A stretch of DNA of 64,000 bases from Pratylenchus scribneri (GCA_030063045.1 JAQSEB010000111.1:1178001-1242000), one strand, 5' to 3'. Counted from the first letter of the stretch, positions 26,801 through 38,947 are shown. Notes: generated from the letters alone by a model not told the origin. Translations and numbers: made by a program.

Positions 26801-29200
26801 TTGTATATCTAATTTTTCGTTTCTTTTTATAGAAGAAATTTCAATATGAGAACCGAAAAAAATTTTATCCTTCAAAAATTTAAAAAAAAATGATTTGATA
26901 TTTGCTTCTTTGATATTTGCTTCTTTTCTGATTTGTAATTGTAATTGCACTATTCTGATTTGTAATTGTAATTGCCCCCATTCAGATTTGTAATTGTAAT
27001 TGCCCCATTCTGATTTGTAATTGTAATTGCCCCATTCTGATTTGTAATTGTAATTGCCCCATTCTGATTTGTAATTGTAATTGCCCCATTCTGATTTGTA
27101 ATTGTAATTGCCCCATTCTGATTTGTAATTGTAATTGCACTATTCTGATTTGTAATTGTAATTGCACTATTCTGATTTGTAATTGTAATTGCCCCCATTC
27201 AGATTTGTAATTGTAATTGCCCCATTCTGATTTGTAATTGTAATTGCCCCATTCTGATTTGTAATTGTAATTGCACTATTCTGATTTGTAATTGTAATTG
27301 CACTATTCTGATTTGTAATTGTAATTGCACTATTCTGATTTGTAATTGTAATTGGTAATTGCCCCATTCTGATTTGTAATTGTAATTGCCCCATTCTGAT
27401 TTGTAATTGTAATGGCACTATTCTGATTTGTAATTGTAATTGCCCCATTTTGATTTGTAATTGTAATTGCCCCATTCTGATTTGTAATTGTAATTGCCCC
27501 ATTCTGATTTGTAATTGTAATTGCACTATTCTGATTTTTAATTGTAATTTGCCTATTCTGAATTACCACTTTGATATTTGAGTTATTTATCAGCAGAGTT
27601 TTTTTTTTCTCCTAACTAATAAGATAACTCCTATGTTACCCCCCCCCCCCCCCCCAAATTAGTCATAAATTAAGTCCTACTAAAAAGTATTTTATATCTA
27701 TTTAAAATCAAATGAATAATGAAATAAGAATTTCAAAAGAAAATTCGAATCTGCTGGTAATACCAAAAATTATAATGATTTCAAATTTTAAAAAATAATA
27801 AAATACAAAAATAATATTATAATTTTAAGGATTTTTATGCATTTGTGAATAAAAGTGGCCATCCCACCCAAGAATTAATCAAATATGGCAATTCCAGGGC
27901 CACCCAATATCCGTATATTGAAGTTCGACCAGGGAGGTGAAAAAATAAAAAAAAATTATATTTAATTGACCAAATCCAAATTTTAAGTTGGAATTTTTAC
28001 AAATTACACAATGATCCAATGAAAATGAGGGAAGAGGAATTGAATATTACAAAAATTGATGGAATTCAATTTGACATGGAGGATCAAGGCGGAATTTACA
28101 CATTTTTTATCATTGTAAATGAAAATGGGACAAAATATGCAAAAATTGTTCATCAAGTTGGGCCGCCCAATTCAATTAGTATTCTTTGGCAATTGCCCCA
28201 AATTTTGGTCATTTCCATTGCCGAAATATTGGTTTCAATCACTGGCCTGGAATTTGCCTATTCACAGGTGGGTGGATAGTGGATACTGGATAAATATAAA
28301 TTTAAATATTTAATAAATTGATTAATTGAATTTCAGTCTGGCCTTTCAATGAAGGCAATTGCGCATGCCTGCTGGGGTATAACCTCTTCGTTGGGGAGCA
28401 TCATTATTATGTGAGTTTTTAAAAGGGACTTATTGCGTAAGAAAAATGGGGAAAATTTTTAAATTAATTAGAAGGTAGTTAAGGTTAAGCTTAATATTAC
28501 TTTTATGGCCGTGATTATTATAATTAATCTAATTTTTAAATTTTAATCTCCTTCAATGAAATGAGTTCTTCATTTAAAAAATATAATCCCGTTTCGAGTC
28601 GAAAAATACTTTTGAGGCCATTTAACTTGGCTATTACTAAGCATTAGGGTTTAAAGGGCTGGGTTAGAGCCAAGCATGGTTTTAGAGCTAGGGCTATTGG
28701 GTAAGATTCTTAAGAAGTTTTGGTCTTGGTCAAGTTAAATGGCTCAAAAATAAATTTTTTCGGCATGAAAGATTTATGGCAAATTCAGTCATTTTTGGGT
28801 AAATTAATAAACTTTCATTTTTTAAATCAACTCATGTAGAATAATCACCAAATTGCCGATTGAAAATTTGGCCACCAAAGCTTTTGTTTGTGCCGGCGCC
28901 ATGGTCCTAGATGTTCTTTTGCTAGCTTATTTGGCTACGTAATTAAATATTGGTGGCTTAAAAACATTGAATATTTTTTTAAGATTCAAATACAAATATC
29001 GAAAAGGCACAATTCAACAAGATGGAAATGAAGAGGAAGACAATGGCACAATGACCAGCAGTAATGAATCAATGGGAAAGGGGGAGAAAAGTGTTCGATT
29101 CACCAAATTGAGAAGGAAAAATTCATCGTCATCTACCAAACTTTCCCAAATAAAACCCAAAATTGTAAATGAAAATGGAAAAGATGTTGGCAACATTTGA
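23874..29200 (+). CDS. pept: Proton-coupled oligopeptide transporter (POT/SLC15, PEPT type), intact copy
   Basis: ATG 23874 (MSSKDKATDFED), then about 20 exons. Landmarks are WPYQSFLIVIMEFSIM (TM1), the loop-TM2 segment ISGIVGGIVRLIGSSISDG, FGGDQFEPHQ, YYSMFYASINIGAVISN (the PTR2 signature region), DFRALKRLLIIFIPMPMFWA (TM7), FERFVRLTPLRKMVAGGF, a long extracellular domain (about 26010-28190), SILWQLPQILVISIAEIL (TM10), WGITSSLGSIIIM (TM11) and FVCAGAMVLDVLLLAYLA (TM12). A basic/Ser-rich cytosolic tail stops at 29200. The protein imports di- and tripeptides with protons, classically in the intestine. The intron between GKV (about 26543) and DFYAFVNKSGHP (27830) is about 1.3 kb and contains a minisatellite. 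An AG acceptor at 23843-23845 with no donor upstream could be a trans-splice site. Confidence 0.9.
26930..27562. repeat. 27-bp minisatellite array 1, in peptide transporter intron
   Basis: About 23 tandem copies of a 27-bp unit, GATTTGTAATTGTAATTG followed by CCCCATTCT or CACTATTCT. The two variants are interspersed. Because 27 is a multiple of three and the unit lacks stops in some frames, long artificial open frames (ITITNQN repeats) appear on the minus strand; they are not genes. Confidence 0.9.
27639..27656 (+). repeat. Poly-C tract
   Basis: A run of about 18 consecutive C in AT-rich intron DNA, 80 bp after the minisatellite. It is a likely slippage site, and its length is uncertain in any assembly. 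Confidence 0.8.
28592..28768. mobile_element. MITE-like element, family F, in peptide transporter intron
   Basis: Arms GAGGCCATTTAACTTGG and CAAGTTAAATGGCTC are inverted repeats, extended outward by GAGTCGAAAAATA and its imperfect inverse ending TTTTTTCGGCATG. Non-coding; it lies before the last two exons. Confidence 0.65.
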
Positions 29201-30160
29201 TTATCATTCATAAAAATATATTATTATTATTATAAGCAAATTTTGTTTTTGAAGCTCTTTCATGTATAATAAAAATAATAATAATTAAATTAAAATGTTA
29301 TGTTGTCTTAGTTCAGCAAAATGGATTATCGCAATACTTAAATTTATAGGGATTAACAAATTATATTTTGAAAACTAGTTAATTTGTGAAGAATAAAAAG
29401 TTGAAAAAATTATTTGCACGACTGCGAATCCATACCATAGCATAGTCCAAACCAAAAATCATTAATAACTCTACCACCTAACTTACTAAATAAAGCAACA
29501 GTCAACTCTATTATAACTACTCATAGCAGAAAATCGATATCTACAAATTAGCATATTTCATGGCCAAAACCTAAACCTCAATCTTAATCAGCACTTTTTC
29601 TGCTGAAGTCAAAAACGGTGGTCAAAAGTCAAAACCGGTAAGACTTTAAGAGGTAGAATTAGAATGCCATATAAGTGAAAATTTTGCACAACGCGCCAAC
29701 TCTATTCTGAAATCTTTGAATTTATTGGCACTATTTTTATTTCATTTTACCTCTGGGTTTTAGCTTCTAGGTTTATAAGCCAAAACCGGTTTGGATAAAA
29801 TGTCAAAATTGATAAATTTGGCAAAACGCGACAGCACACGCACACGCAGCACGCACACCATCAATCATAACAAATAAATAGGTAAAAAAATGCCTTTCAT
29901 CATTTTTTCATTTCATGTTCATTTTTCGTCTTTTATAGTGTTGCCACTTAACTTGCTACATATACATAACATATACATACATATACTTCATGTATAATAC
30001 ATACATATACTTCATGTATAATCATATCATTCACATAATCATTAAAATTTAATCCAATTGTAATCAATATCAAATTAAAACCGGCAATATCCAAAACTTA
30101 ATAAATATTTCAAATAAAATTAGCCTAATTTTAAGCGACAATTATTCTTGTCTAATAAAA
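29201..30160. other. Spacer between the two peptide transporter copies
   Basis: AT-rich. It contains repeated CAAAACCGGT words (29590-29800), a CA-rich stretch near 29835-29860, and a tandem repeat of CATACATATACTTCATGTAT at about 29970-30025. No gene seen. Confidence 0.5.
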
Positions 30161-30999
30161 ATGTCATCATCCAAGGAGAAAGCAGTAGATGTCGAGGATA
30201 CCAGTAAGTGGAATAAATAAAGTTGAATAATTCCAATCCACATATTTTAGTGAGCACCCAATTAAGCACAAAAAGTGAAAGCGTTGTGGAGACTGACAAT
30301 GACAGCAGCAAAGCCAAAAATGGCGATGGCCCAAAAGTGGCGAAAACATGGCGTGAAATGTTCGAGGTGAAATTTAAGCAATTAAAATTTTTAAAGGAAT
30401 TTAATTAAGATATGGCCGTACCAAAGTTTCTTGATTGTGATCATGGAATTCGCAATAATGTTGACTGCATTGCATAATATTTATTATTTAATTTGGTAAT
30501 AAAAAAGAATTGTTTTTGCAGATGTCCTCAATTTATATTACATCAATGTTCTTCAATTTGACCAGGACACCACAGTGGTCATTCTTAGTGCCACCGGCAT
30601 TATTGGCGGAATTATACGACTCATTGTTTCGTCGATTTCCGATGGATATTTGGGCAAATTTCGGTCATTTCATTTAATAATTCTCAATTTATTTTAAATT
30701 CATTTTATTTAGTGCAATCTTCATTGGTTCGTGTATCTACATTCTTGGCAAAATCGTCATAACTTGTTTGCATTTTTAAATTTTTATTAAATTTATTTTT
30801 TAGCATCCACATTCTTACCTGTTGGTTTTCCCCATCCATGGGTATATTTTTCCATCCAATTTCAGTTAAATTTTTTCATATTTTTCAGCTTGATTTCACC
30901 GCCATACTAATTATAATGTTTGGCACTGCAGCAATGAGTCCAAGTATTGCATCTTTCGGTGGGGACCAATTTGAGCCGCATCAAGAGAAAATGGTATAT

Positions 31000-31385
31000 A
31001 TGTTACAGTTATATTCAGAGAATTGGCAAATTCCCGGAAATTGGGCCAGCTTATTTCGAGAACCTCGGCTTCCAGACATCATACAAACTCGAGAGCAATC
31101 TCATTCGACTCGGCATTATCGATTTATAATATGAAATTTCAATATCAAACCAATATTAGGGCCTAGGCAAAAGATAGTAAAGCAAAACCGGTTTGGGTTT
31201 AAACAACGTTTCAGTTTTTCTAAACAGGTTAAATTTGATTCAAAATTGAAATTTCATAGATTAAATCGACCATGCCGAATAGAATGAGCCTACTCTCTAG
31301 TCTGTAGGTAGTCTAGAAGCCGAGATTCCCGAAATTAGCAACTGTTAGCAGCCAGCGTCTAGCCATAATTTATAGAATTCTCAGA
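31000..31385. mobile_element. MITE-like element, family B copy 2
   Basis: Lies between the exons ending HQEKM and starting ISAYYSMFY. Arms: CCTCGGCTTCCAGAC against GTCTAGAAGCCGAG, and ATGAAATTTCAAT against ATTGAAATTTCAT. The right arm carries GAATGAGCCTACTCTC, shared with copy 1. The intact paralogue lacks it at this site, so insertion followed the duplication. Confidence 0.7.
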
Positions 31386-32042
31386 TAAATTTTAAAAATA
31401 AATTTACATTTATTCAGATTTCCGCCTATTATTCAATGTTCTACGCTGCAATCAATATTGGGTACTTTTAAAAATTTAAATAATGAATTAAAAAGTGAAT
31501 ATTTAGTGCCGTCATTTCGAATATAGTAATGCCAATTCTCCGTTCTCGTCCATGTTTGGGCAATGATTCATGTAAGTTATTTTCAATAATTTTTTTTTAA
31601 TAAAAAAATTTAGGCTATCCATTGTCATTCAGTGTTTCCACCATCGGAGTCATTTGCTCATTTCGTTCGAATTTTAATTAAATTAAATAATTTTTAAATT
31701 TATTTTTTTTAGTCATTTTCATTATGGGCAGAAAAAAGTAACTTTATTTAGATAAAATTTATTTATTTAATTTATTTTTCATTCAGATATGTCAAACTTC
31801 CACCAAAGGGAAATATTTTCATGACACTTTATCGAGTTGCAAAGGTGAAATATGATGATAAAAAATTGAACCACATTTATTTTTTTTACCACAAAATTAG
31901 TTAGGGTCTAAAACCAGTTTCTGATTTATTAAAAGTCAAAACTACTTTTGGGATAAAATGATATTTTCTCATAAAAATTTCCCTTTTCAGACTTCAAGGG
32001 CCAACAAAAATTGCTCAGAGAAGGGAAAATACGATAAATTTT

Positions 32043-32608
32043 TGGATTGTAATTGTAATTGTAATTGCGATTTGTAATTGTAATTGCGATTTGTAATTGT
32101 AATTGCGATTTGTAATTGTAATTGCGATTGTAATTGTAATTGTAATTGCGATTTGTAATTGTAATTGCGATTTGTAATTGTAATTGCGATTTGTAATTGT
32201 AATTGCGATTGTAATTGTAATTGTAATTGCGATTTGTAATTGTAATTGCGATTGTAATTGTAATTGTAATTGCGATTTGTAATTGTAATTGCGATTGTAA
32301 TTGTGATTGTAATTGTAATTGCGATTGTAATTGTAATTGCGATTTGTAATTGTAATTGCGATTGTAATTGTGATTGTAATTGTAATTGCGATTGTGATTG
32401 TAATTGCGATTGTAATTGCGATTGTAATTGTAATTGCGATTTGTAATTGTAATTGCGATTTGTAATTGTAATTGCGATTTGTAATTGTAATTGCGATTAT
32501 AATTGTAATTGCGATTTGTAATTGTAATTGCGATTTGTAATTGTAATTGCGATTTGTAATTGTAATTGCGAGTTGCGACTGTAATTGTAATTGCGATTGT
32601 AATTGTAA
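32043..32608. repeat. Minisatellite array 2 (19- and 24-bp units) replacing transporter exons
   Basis: About 565 bp of GATTTGTAATTGTAATTGC units, mixed with a longer form carrying one extra GTAATT. It starts inside what should be an exon (after KFLD). The core TTGTAATTGTAATTGC is shared with arrays at 26930 and 48230. Confidence 0.9.
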
Positions 32609-32625
32609 AAAATAAAATTTTTTTT

Positions 32626-32715
32626 GGGGACTTATCAGTTATCTATCACCAGATTTGAAATTTTTGAATATATTTGATTGTAAAACGAAGAAAAAAACTA
32701 TTTTAGAGTTCCGAT
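32626..32715. mobile_element. Family A MITE, partial copy
   Basis: GGGGACTTATCAGTTATCTAT followed by CAGATTTGAAATTTTT and GATTGTAAAACGAAGAAAAA resembles the left end and interior of the 5959-6150 element. The right end is not found. It sits at the right border of minisatellite array 2. Confidence 0.45.
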
Positions 32716-32989
32716 TTTTTGTTCAATTATTGTTTTTATAAAAGCGATAAGAGATTTCAAACTCAAAATTTAAAAATTTTGCAGCTTTATTCAAATTTTT
32801 ATAAAATTTTATCCCGAAAGAATATAAGTAAAGAATATTTTTTTATTAGGATTTTTATGTATTCGTGGACAAAAGTGACCATTCCATCCAAAAATTAATC
32901 AAATATGGCAATGCCAACAGGGCCACCCAATATCCGTATATTGAAGTTCGACCAGGAAGGTGAGAAAAATAAACAAACAAATTATATAT

Positions 32990-33335
32990 CTTACTGGGTA
33001 CGGGCAAAGGGCATTTCCGGAATTGCCCGGGTATTTAACTTAGCAATTTTAGAAATCTCGGCATGCTCGATTTACTCTATGAAATTTCAATTTAAAACCA
33101 ATATGGACTGCTTTAAAAAGCTGAACCGATGTTTTTGATTTGCTAACTTTTGCGTAAGCCCGAATATCGGTTTGAAATTGTAATTTCTTAGAATAAATCG
33201 AATACGTCGAGTCGAATGAATCTATTCTTGCAACTCTTGGTTGAAAAGCCGAGAATTTCTTAAATTTTGCCCAGCAAAATCCATGCACAATTTTGGAAAT
33301 GCCTAATTTCCACGATTGCCCGATGCTGGCAACAT
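32990..33335. mobile_element. MITE-like element, family B copy 3
   Basis: Arms GAAATCTCGGC...CGATTTACTCTATGAAATTTC and their inverse (GAAATTGTAATTTCTTAGAATAAATCG..., GCCGAGAATTTC). It lies in the intron before the exon starting WNFYKLHNDP. Edges approximate. Confidence 0.65.
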
Positions 33336-34051
33336 AAATAATTGGCTAATAAATTTAAATTTTAAGTTGGAATTTTTACAAATTGCACAATGATCCAATA
33401 GAAATGAAGAAAGAGAAATTGAATATTACAAAAATTGATGGAATTCAATTTGACATGGAGGAACAAGGTGGCATTTATACACTTTTTATCAGTGGAAATG
33501 AATCGATGAAATATGCGAAAACTGTACATCAAGTGGCTCCACCAAATTCAATTAGTATTCTTTGGCAATTGCCCCAAATTTTGGTCATTTCCATTGCCGA
33601 AATATTGGTTTCAATTACCGGCCTTGAATTTGCCTATTCACAGGTGGATTGGGAAAAAAAAATATAAATTTAAACATTTAATTGGTTAAATTATAGTCTG
33701 GCCCTTCAATGAAGGCCGTTGCGCAAGCCTGCTGGAGTTTAACCATATCGTTGGGGAGTCTCATCATAATGTGAGTTTTATAAAAACATTTGGTACAATT
33801 CAATTTTAATACCTATTGGGGAATTATTATATTTTTCCATCTTCAGCTGAAAAGGTGAAGATGGGATTATTAGAGATATGAAAATAGCAGGGTTATTTTT
33901 TAACTTTTTAAAATGTGAGGAATTAATTTAGAGAGTAGGAAATTAAACGAGATTTTACGGTAATTGATCATTTCTGTACATATTTATAATCTACATTAAT
34001 ATGATACTTTAATAAAGTGGAAGAACAAAAATTTAGATTTTATAGAGGACT

Positions 34052-35442
34052 TTAATCAGAAATAAAAATTGACTGACCATGAGCATTCATCCAGCAAAAT
34101 TGACCCAGAATGATGATTGCATCGCTGGTGGGAAAATATTGCATATAAACATAGACGGAGGCGGCAATAGCATTTACTAGGCTGATTAAGAAAACTTGAA
34201 AGAAAATCTGTAAATGAAATATAATTTAAATGGAGAAAACATTTGTTTGGCACCATTTTTTGTGAATAATTTTGTTGATTATTTGGACTTTGGGCAGCAG
34301 TGGATTTGAACATTAAAATGAGGTAAAATGCCACATAGGTTGTGACCAGGGCCAACAGAAGGACATTATTGTGAACAGTGTGATAAATGTTTTCATACTG
34401 AAATGGGAATTTAATAAGCAATTTCATCCATCTTTTTATTTCATTTTTTAATTTACCAAAAAATTATTTTTATAAATTTAAAATTATGATTAAATTTAAA
34501 TTTTATGTATTTTCTGCTAAAATTTTTTGAGCTGTCCTTCGCTGGGAATAAGATACAATAAATTGTTAATAAATAATTTAAAATTGGTAGAAAAAATTTA
34601 TTTTTTCTAATTAAACATTTCATAAATTTATTTTATAAAAACCAAAGTAAGAAATACAATAAAAAAAACAGACTCACCGAATTCTGAACATCGTCGATGT
34701 AGCCAAAATGGGGATTAAAAAACCAGGAAAAATAAATGCCACTGAAAATGAGTGATCGAGTCCAAAAAATGTAGCAAATTCCATAAATTGTTGGGACAAT
34801 CAACCAAAGCCAAAATTTTTTGCCTTAAAATTTGAATAAATTTAAGAGAATTTTTATTGTTTATTGTCACCTCCGAACATTTTAATGGCCATTTCATGTG
34901 ACCAAAGTTCAACGCAACGATTCAATGCCAAAATCACCTCAATTGTGGATTCGGCGCACCAACAGCCTACAAAAAAAAATTACTAATTTTTAAAATTAAC
35001 TAAATTAAAATTATAAAATTGACCCAATCCAATGGCTCCGGAAATATAAATGAGCCGAGGGTAAGTGCAAAAAACGGCCCCAATAAAGCCCAAATAGCCG
35101 GTCAACCATCCATTTACGATGAGAGTGACCATGTCAATTAGGCCAATGTAGAACATTATTTTATAGCAATAACTGTCGGCCATATGCTTCCAAATGGACA
35201 AAAGACAGGGAATATAGAGGAGCTGAAATGCTTGGATTTTATTAAAGAATGATTAAATTTGAGGATTAAGCATTAGGCAATATTTAGTAATAGTAACTGA
35301 CCTGAAAAATTGTGGTCAATGCGATGAAGCCGGCACCCAGCCATTGATGTTGCCTTTTGGCCAATGGGATTGAATCAATTTGATAGACACTACAATTATA
35401 TTGACGTTCATAGATGTCCGGATTGAAAAAGAAAATGTCCAT
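34052..35442 (-). CDS. Nematode serpentine receptor, Srt-like
   Basis: Minus-strand gene with ATG at 35442 ([20 protein letters not shown]). Exons follow with [26 protein letters not shown] (TM2), [35 protein letters not shown] (TM3 with the NRC motif), [17 protein letters not shown] (TM4), [35 protein letters not shown] (TM5) and [20 protein letters not shown] (TM6), ending [15 protein letters not shown]. The order of Y-x-C, LYIPCL, CYKIMF and LALNRC is characteristic of the Srt family. It is a predicted chemosensory G-protein-coupled receptor. A paralogue on the same strand lies at 61231-62413. Its 3' end faces the truncated transporter copy about 280 bp away. Confidence 0.85.
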
Positions 35443-38290
35443 TGATTGGGATTAGGATGGATTAACTCAAAATACTAAAATATTTTGATGAATTGTGAAT
35501 GGCAGAATTCCTTTCAAGATTCAGTTTAAAGTAATGATGGAAAATATTGAATTAAAGAGATTATTCGGAGATTAAACAATAATTTATTTTTGGTAAATAA
35601 TCAAACGAGATTTATGCTTTAATTCAATGTAATAAATTATAATTATGGGTCTCATAAATTTATAAAAAATTTCAATCTTTCTATATAAAGGGATTTATTT
35701 TTAATCTATTCATACTTCTTTTTTTGAGGGATTCAAACCAAAATAAATGTTCCTCAATTATGGAAAAAATGAGATTTTGTTGGATTATTCTGGGGAAAAA
35801 TTCAAGGATATCCACTTTGCTGGGATTGACCAAAGATTAAATAGGAATTTTTGGTGGGAGGAGCAATAAGACAATTAAGAAAGGATTAATTTTAATTGTT
35901 AGCTAACAATTGGCCCTGTTGTACCGGATTTTGAGAAAATAATTTCCGCTGTCCCTTCCATTTCCTTTTTTCATTTTTACAAGAAAAACTTTCTCCTATT
36001 ATACTTTTTTGTACCAAGATTAAATATTTATTTAATTATAATAGATTGTGATTTTCAAGTAGAGACCGAATTTTTAGATGGAAAAAATTTTAAAATAGTT
36101 GATTATTTTTACTTTTGAAATTTGCCAAAATAGGTTTGCAAAAATAGGTTTCGAACTTTTTGGCTTTGTATTGCATTTTATCAGAAATTTCAGTCAAAAA
36201 AATACCAAATAATAAAATATTTCAAAAAAATTACTTCGAGAAGATTAAATAATTACCTATATTTATATGTTTTCCATATAAAGATGAATACAAAAATAGA
36301 CCAAACCAAAACCAAAAATTCTCTCTTACTTTTGACATTTAAATTTGAAACAGAGATAGAGCATCAAAATAATCGACCAATCAATATTTCCTTTTTAATG
36401 CGTATGAAAAATAATTACCATTACTATCTAATATCTATATAATATATCAAAAATCTATTCCTTTTCAAAATAATTTAATTTTAGCCGGTTTTTCCCCAGA
36501 CAATTGACTGTTGGCATTGGTAGTACCAATTTTTGATGAAGCAATTTCCGGCGCAAAAATTATAAGAGAGAATAGTGGCCAAAATTCTTTAGTGAGAAAC
36601 AATTATGAATGAAAAATCACAAAGCACAAAATGCATATTTTAATTATTATGTATATTGATCATGATCATTCATTCATTATTTACAATTTTTACAATTACT
36701 CATCTAAAGAATAATTAGTAATTTTTTATTTCCAATTATAATCTGTTATTTCCTACTGAGATTAAAATTTGAGCGTTATTTGAATTTTTTTTAATTTTGA
36801 GAACAAAAATAATTCTAAGTAATGTTAATGTGATAAAGTTTGTAGTAATGCGCCATAAAATTAAGTCCAAAAATTTATCCAAAATTCGGGATTTTGGCTT
36901 TCTTTTTGAATTTTCTAAATGGAAAAATAAATATCTATGATTTTGAACTCAAAGCTCAAACCCTTATTTTTCTATAATTTTTTTTTTTGCATTATTCCGA
37001 ACAATACTTTTTCGCTTTTTATTGATAATTTGTCTCATTTGCTGCAGATTATATTTCGTCCTCAAATCGGAATATGCGCGAAAATGTCACTTGGAATGTG
37101 ATCTTTTATTTATGCCCGCAGCTAATTAATTTTATTTTTACCCACAAAATTAGACAATAGTTTTAACGGTTTAAAAAAGCATTCGAAAGCAATTAAAATA
37201 TTTTTGATGGCAAATTTTGCAGAAATAATTTGAATATACAGAAATCTTTTAAGGAAATTTATGATATATTTTTATAAAAAATGGTAAATTTAGTGGAATT
37301 AAGAAGAGGAATTAGAGGAATTTTAATAAATTTATAATTTACTCAAAATTTGTAATTTACTCAAAGTGAAGGAATAATTTATTTATAATTTTCTGTAAAA
37401 GTAAAATTTTCATATGCTAATTCAATTTTGGTAATATTATTAAGAAATTATTTGTCAATTTTTAATGGAAAAGGGTAATTATAAATTTTTTATTAAATAA
37501 TAATAAAAATATTCAGAAATGTTTTTTGATTATCTGAAAACTGATTTAAAAATATTTTTTAATGTTTTAAAGATTTTATCCACAGACTTTGCACTTTCGC
37601 TCATTCATTCAGCTGGCAATGTGTACTTTACTTCGAATAAGAACATTCGACTGAATGGAATAAAATATTTATTGAAAATGAATTAATAATTAATTATATA
37701 GAATGTCGTTTTTCAAATGAAATTGTTGAGACAACATTTCTGTAAAAATGATACAATTTTTCGTAAAATTCAAAGAAAGATGATGAAAATTGTCAGTGTC
37801 TTTTCAGAGATTAGACGTAATGTGTACATCACAACAGGTCAAAATGTGATTAATATTGGTAAATATAAATAAATATTTATTATTAATTTTGATTTCAAAT
37901 TTATTTCTGTAATTAAAATTAAAAGTTTACGAATGTGTAAATTTGGTATTTGGGACAGGCGAAATTTTTTATTTTAATAATGATTGAAGTCAATAAAAAA
38001 TTAAATTTATATATTATGAAAAGGCAAAAATTAATAAAAAGCTTAATTTTAGTTATTTTTGTCAATTTAAATATGATGTAGAGAAATTAGAAAATTGATG
38101 AGAGATGGGTAAATTTAAGGCGTAAATAATGTCCTTTTCCTATTGACTGTTTGCTTCCCATAAAATATTTCGCATAGCGAAAATGGGGTCAAAGGATATT
38201 GGATGGATTGGCCAGCGGGGTTAGAGAAACGAGGGAAATGGAGAGAGACAATGCTGATTGATTGGTCATTCCTTTCTTCAGTTTGGTCCA
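35443..38290. other. Long AT-rich intergenic region
   Basis: About 2.85 kb upstream of the Srt-like receptor. TATA-like CTATATAAAG at about 35683. Otherwise low-complexity A/T runs, with no gene seen until the ncRNA promoter near 38296. Confidence 0.5.
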
Positions 38291-38295
38291 CCGGG

Positions 38296-38343
38296 CTGCT
38301 TTCCACACAAAATTTCGAAGCAAATTGGGTCTTTCTATATAAG
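38296..38343 (+). promoter_or_regulatory. PSE-like element plus TATA box of ncRNA locus 2
   Basis: CTGCTTTCCA at 38296-38305 and TATATAAG at 38336-38343, with GGGTTCAG 32 bp after the TATA start. The blocks are identical to those of locus 1 and the spacing matches to within one base. Confidence 0.6.
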
Positions 38344-38366
38344 TGATGGGTCATTTTTTATGCTGT

Positions 38367-38578
38367 GGGGTTCAGTGGAGCGCGGAGCTCCTTTGCCGAG
38401 AGTCAAGTGCGGCTTAAAAAAAGGATGCACCGGCTTGGTGCTTGGCATCCGCCAAATGTTTTGCCATTTGCAATCACAATTCACAAATAATAATGCGAAA
38501 AACAAGGTACATAAATGCATTTTGCAATGAAGGCTGACCTCTTGACTCGATGAAGCAGCTGAATCCCCCAATTTTTTT
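38367..38578 (+). ncRNA. Structured noncoding RNA, locus 2 (Pol III type-3-like)
   Basis: About 209 nt. The terminal helix pairs GGGGTTCAG (38367-38375) with CTGAATCCC (38559-38567) and includes one G-U pair. The second helix pairs GAGTCAAG (38400-38407) with CTTGACTC (38541-38548). Within it lies a hairpin, GGATGC...GCATCC, enclosing CACC/GGTG (about 38422-38449). A T7 run lies at 38572-38578. The first 13 nt (GGGTTCAGTGGAG) and the GCAGCTGAA...CCCC end match locus 1. The interior differs and is half as long, so the two share a design rather than being simple copies. No coding potential and no known RNA family recognised. Confidence 0.65.
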
Positions 38579-38947
38579 CAACATTTTAATTTAAAATCCA
38601 TTAAAAACTTTGAATTATAATAAATTTTTCAACAGTATTTCTTCTATGGTTCTTCTTAAAAATTTTTCTAGTGTCTTCGTTATTTTTTTTGGAACACATA
38701 TCTGAAGAATTGCTATTGGAAACTAAACTAAAATATTTCCATTTTAGTTTGGAAGGAATAACAATTAAAAATTCAACAAAGAGAAAAATTTAGTAAAAAA
38801 ATTTGTCAAAAAAGAAATAAACATTTTATTTATTATTTGGCCATCACAAATTTTAGCAATTTTAATTTTTAATTTTAAAGCAAAGTCAATCTTTCATTAA
38901 AAGATTAAAATTAATTTATAATTTAATTTAGCCAACAACTTAAAGAA

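Larger units (their letters stand above)
30161..33770 (+). pseudogene. Second peptide transporter copy, truncated internally and at the 3' end
   Basis: A close duplicate of the 23874-29200 gene: MSSSKEKAVDVED at the start, WPYQSFLIVIMEFAIM, FGGDQFEPHQ, YYSMFYAAINIGAVISN and VKLPPKGNIFMTLYRVAK all present. In the exon starting TSRANKNCSEKGKYDKFLD (about 31991-32046) the reading runs straight into a tandem array. The intact copy's exons for TM7-TM9 and much of the extracellular domain (about 25270-26545 there) have no counterpart. Matching sequence resumes at DFYVFVDKSDHS (32851) and continues through SILWQLPQILVISIAEIL to SLGSLIIM at 33770. The TM12 and tail exons are absent before the next gene. 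It probably cannot make a working transporter. A transcript lacking TM7-9 is the alternative reading. Confidence 0.8.

Noticed and set aside
26930..27562. Possible CRISPR array
   Set aside because: The 27-bp units follow each other with no unique spacers, lie in a eukaryotic intron, and have no cas genes; it is a minisatellite.
29830..30030. CA-rich and CATATA repeats as a promoter or origin
   Set aside because: Simple repeats of low complexity; no positioned promoter element relative to the second PEPT ATG.
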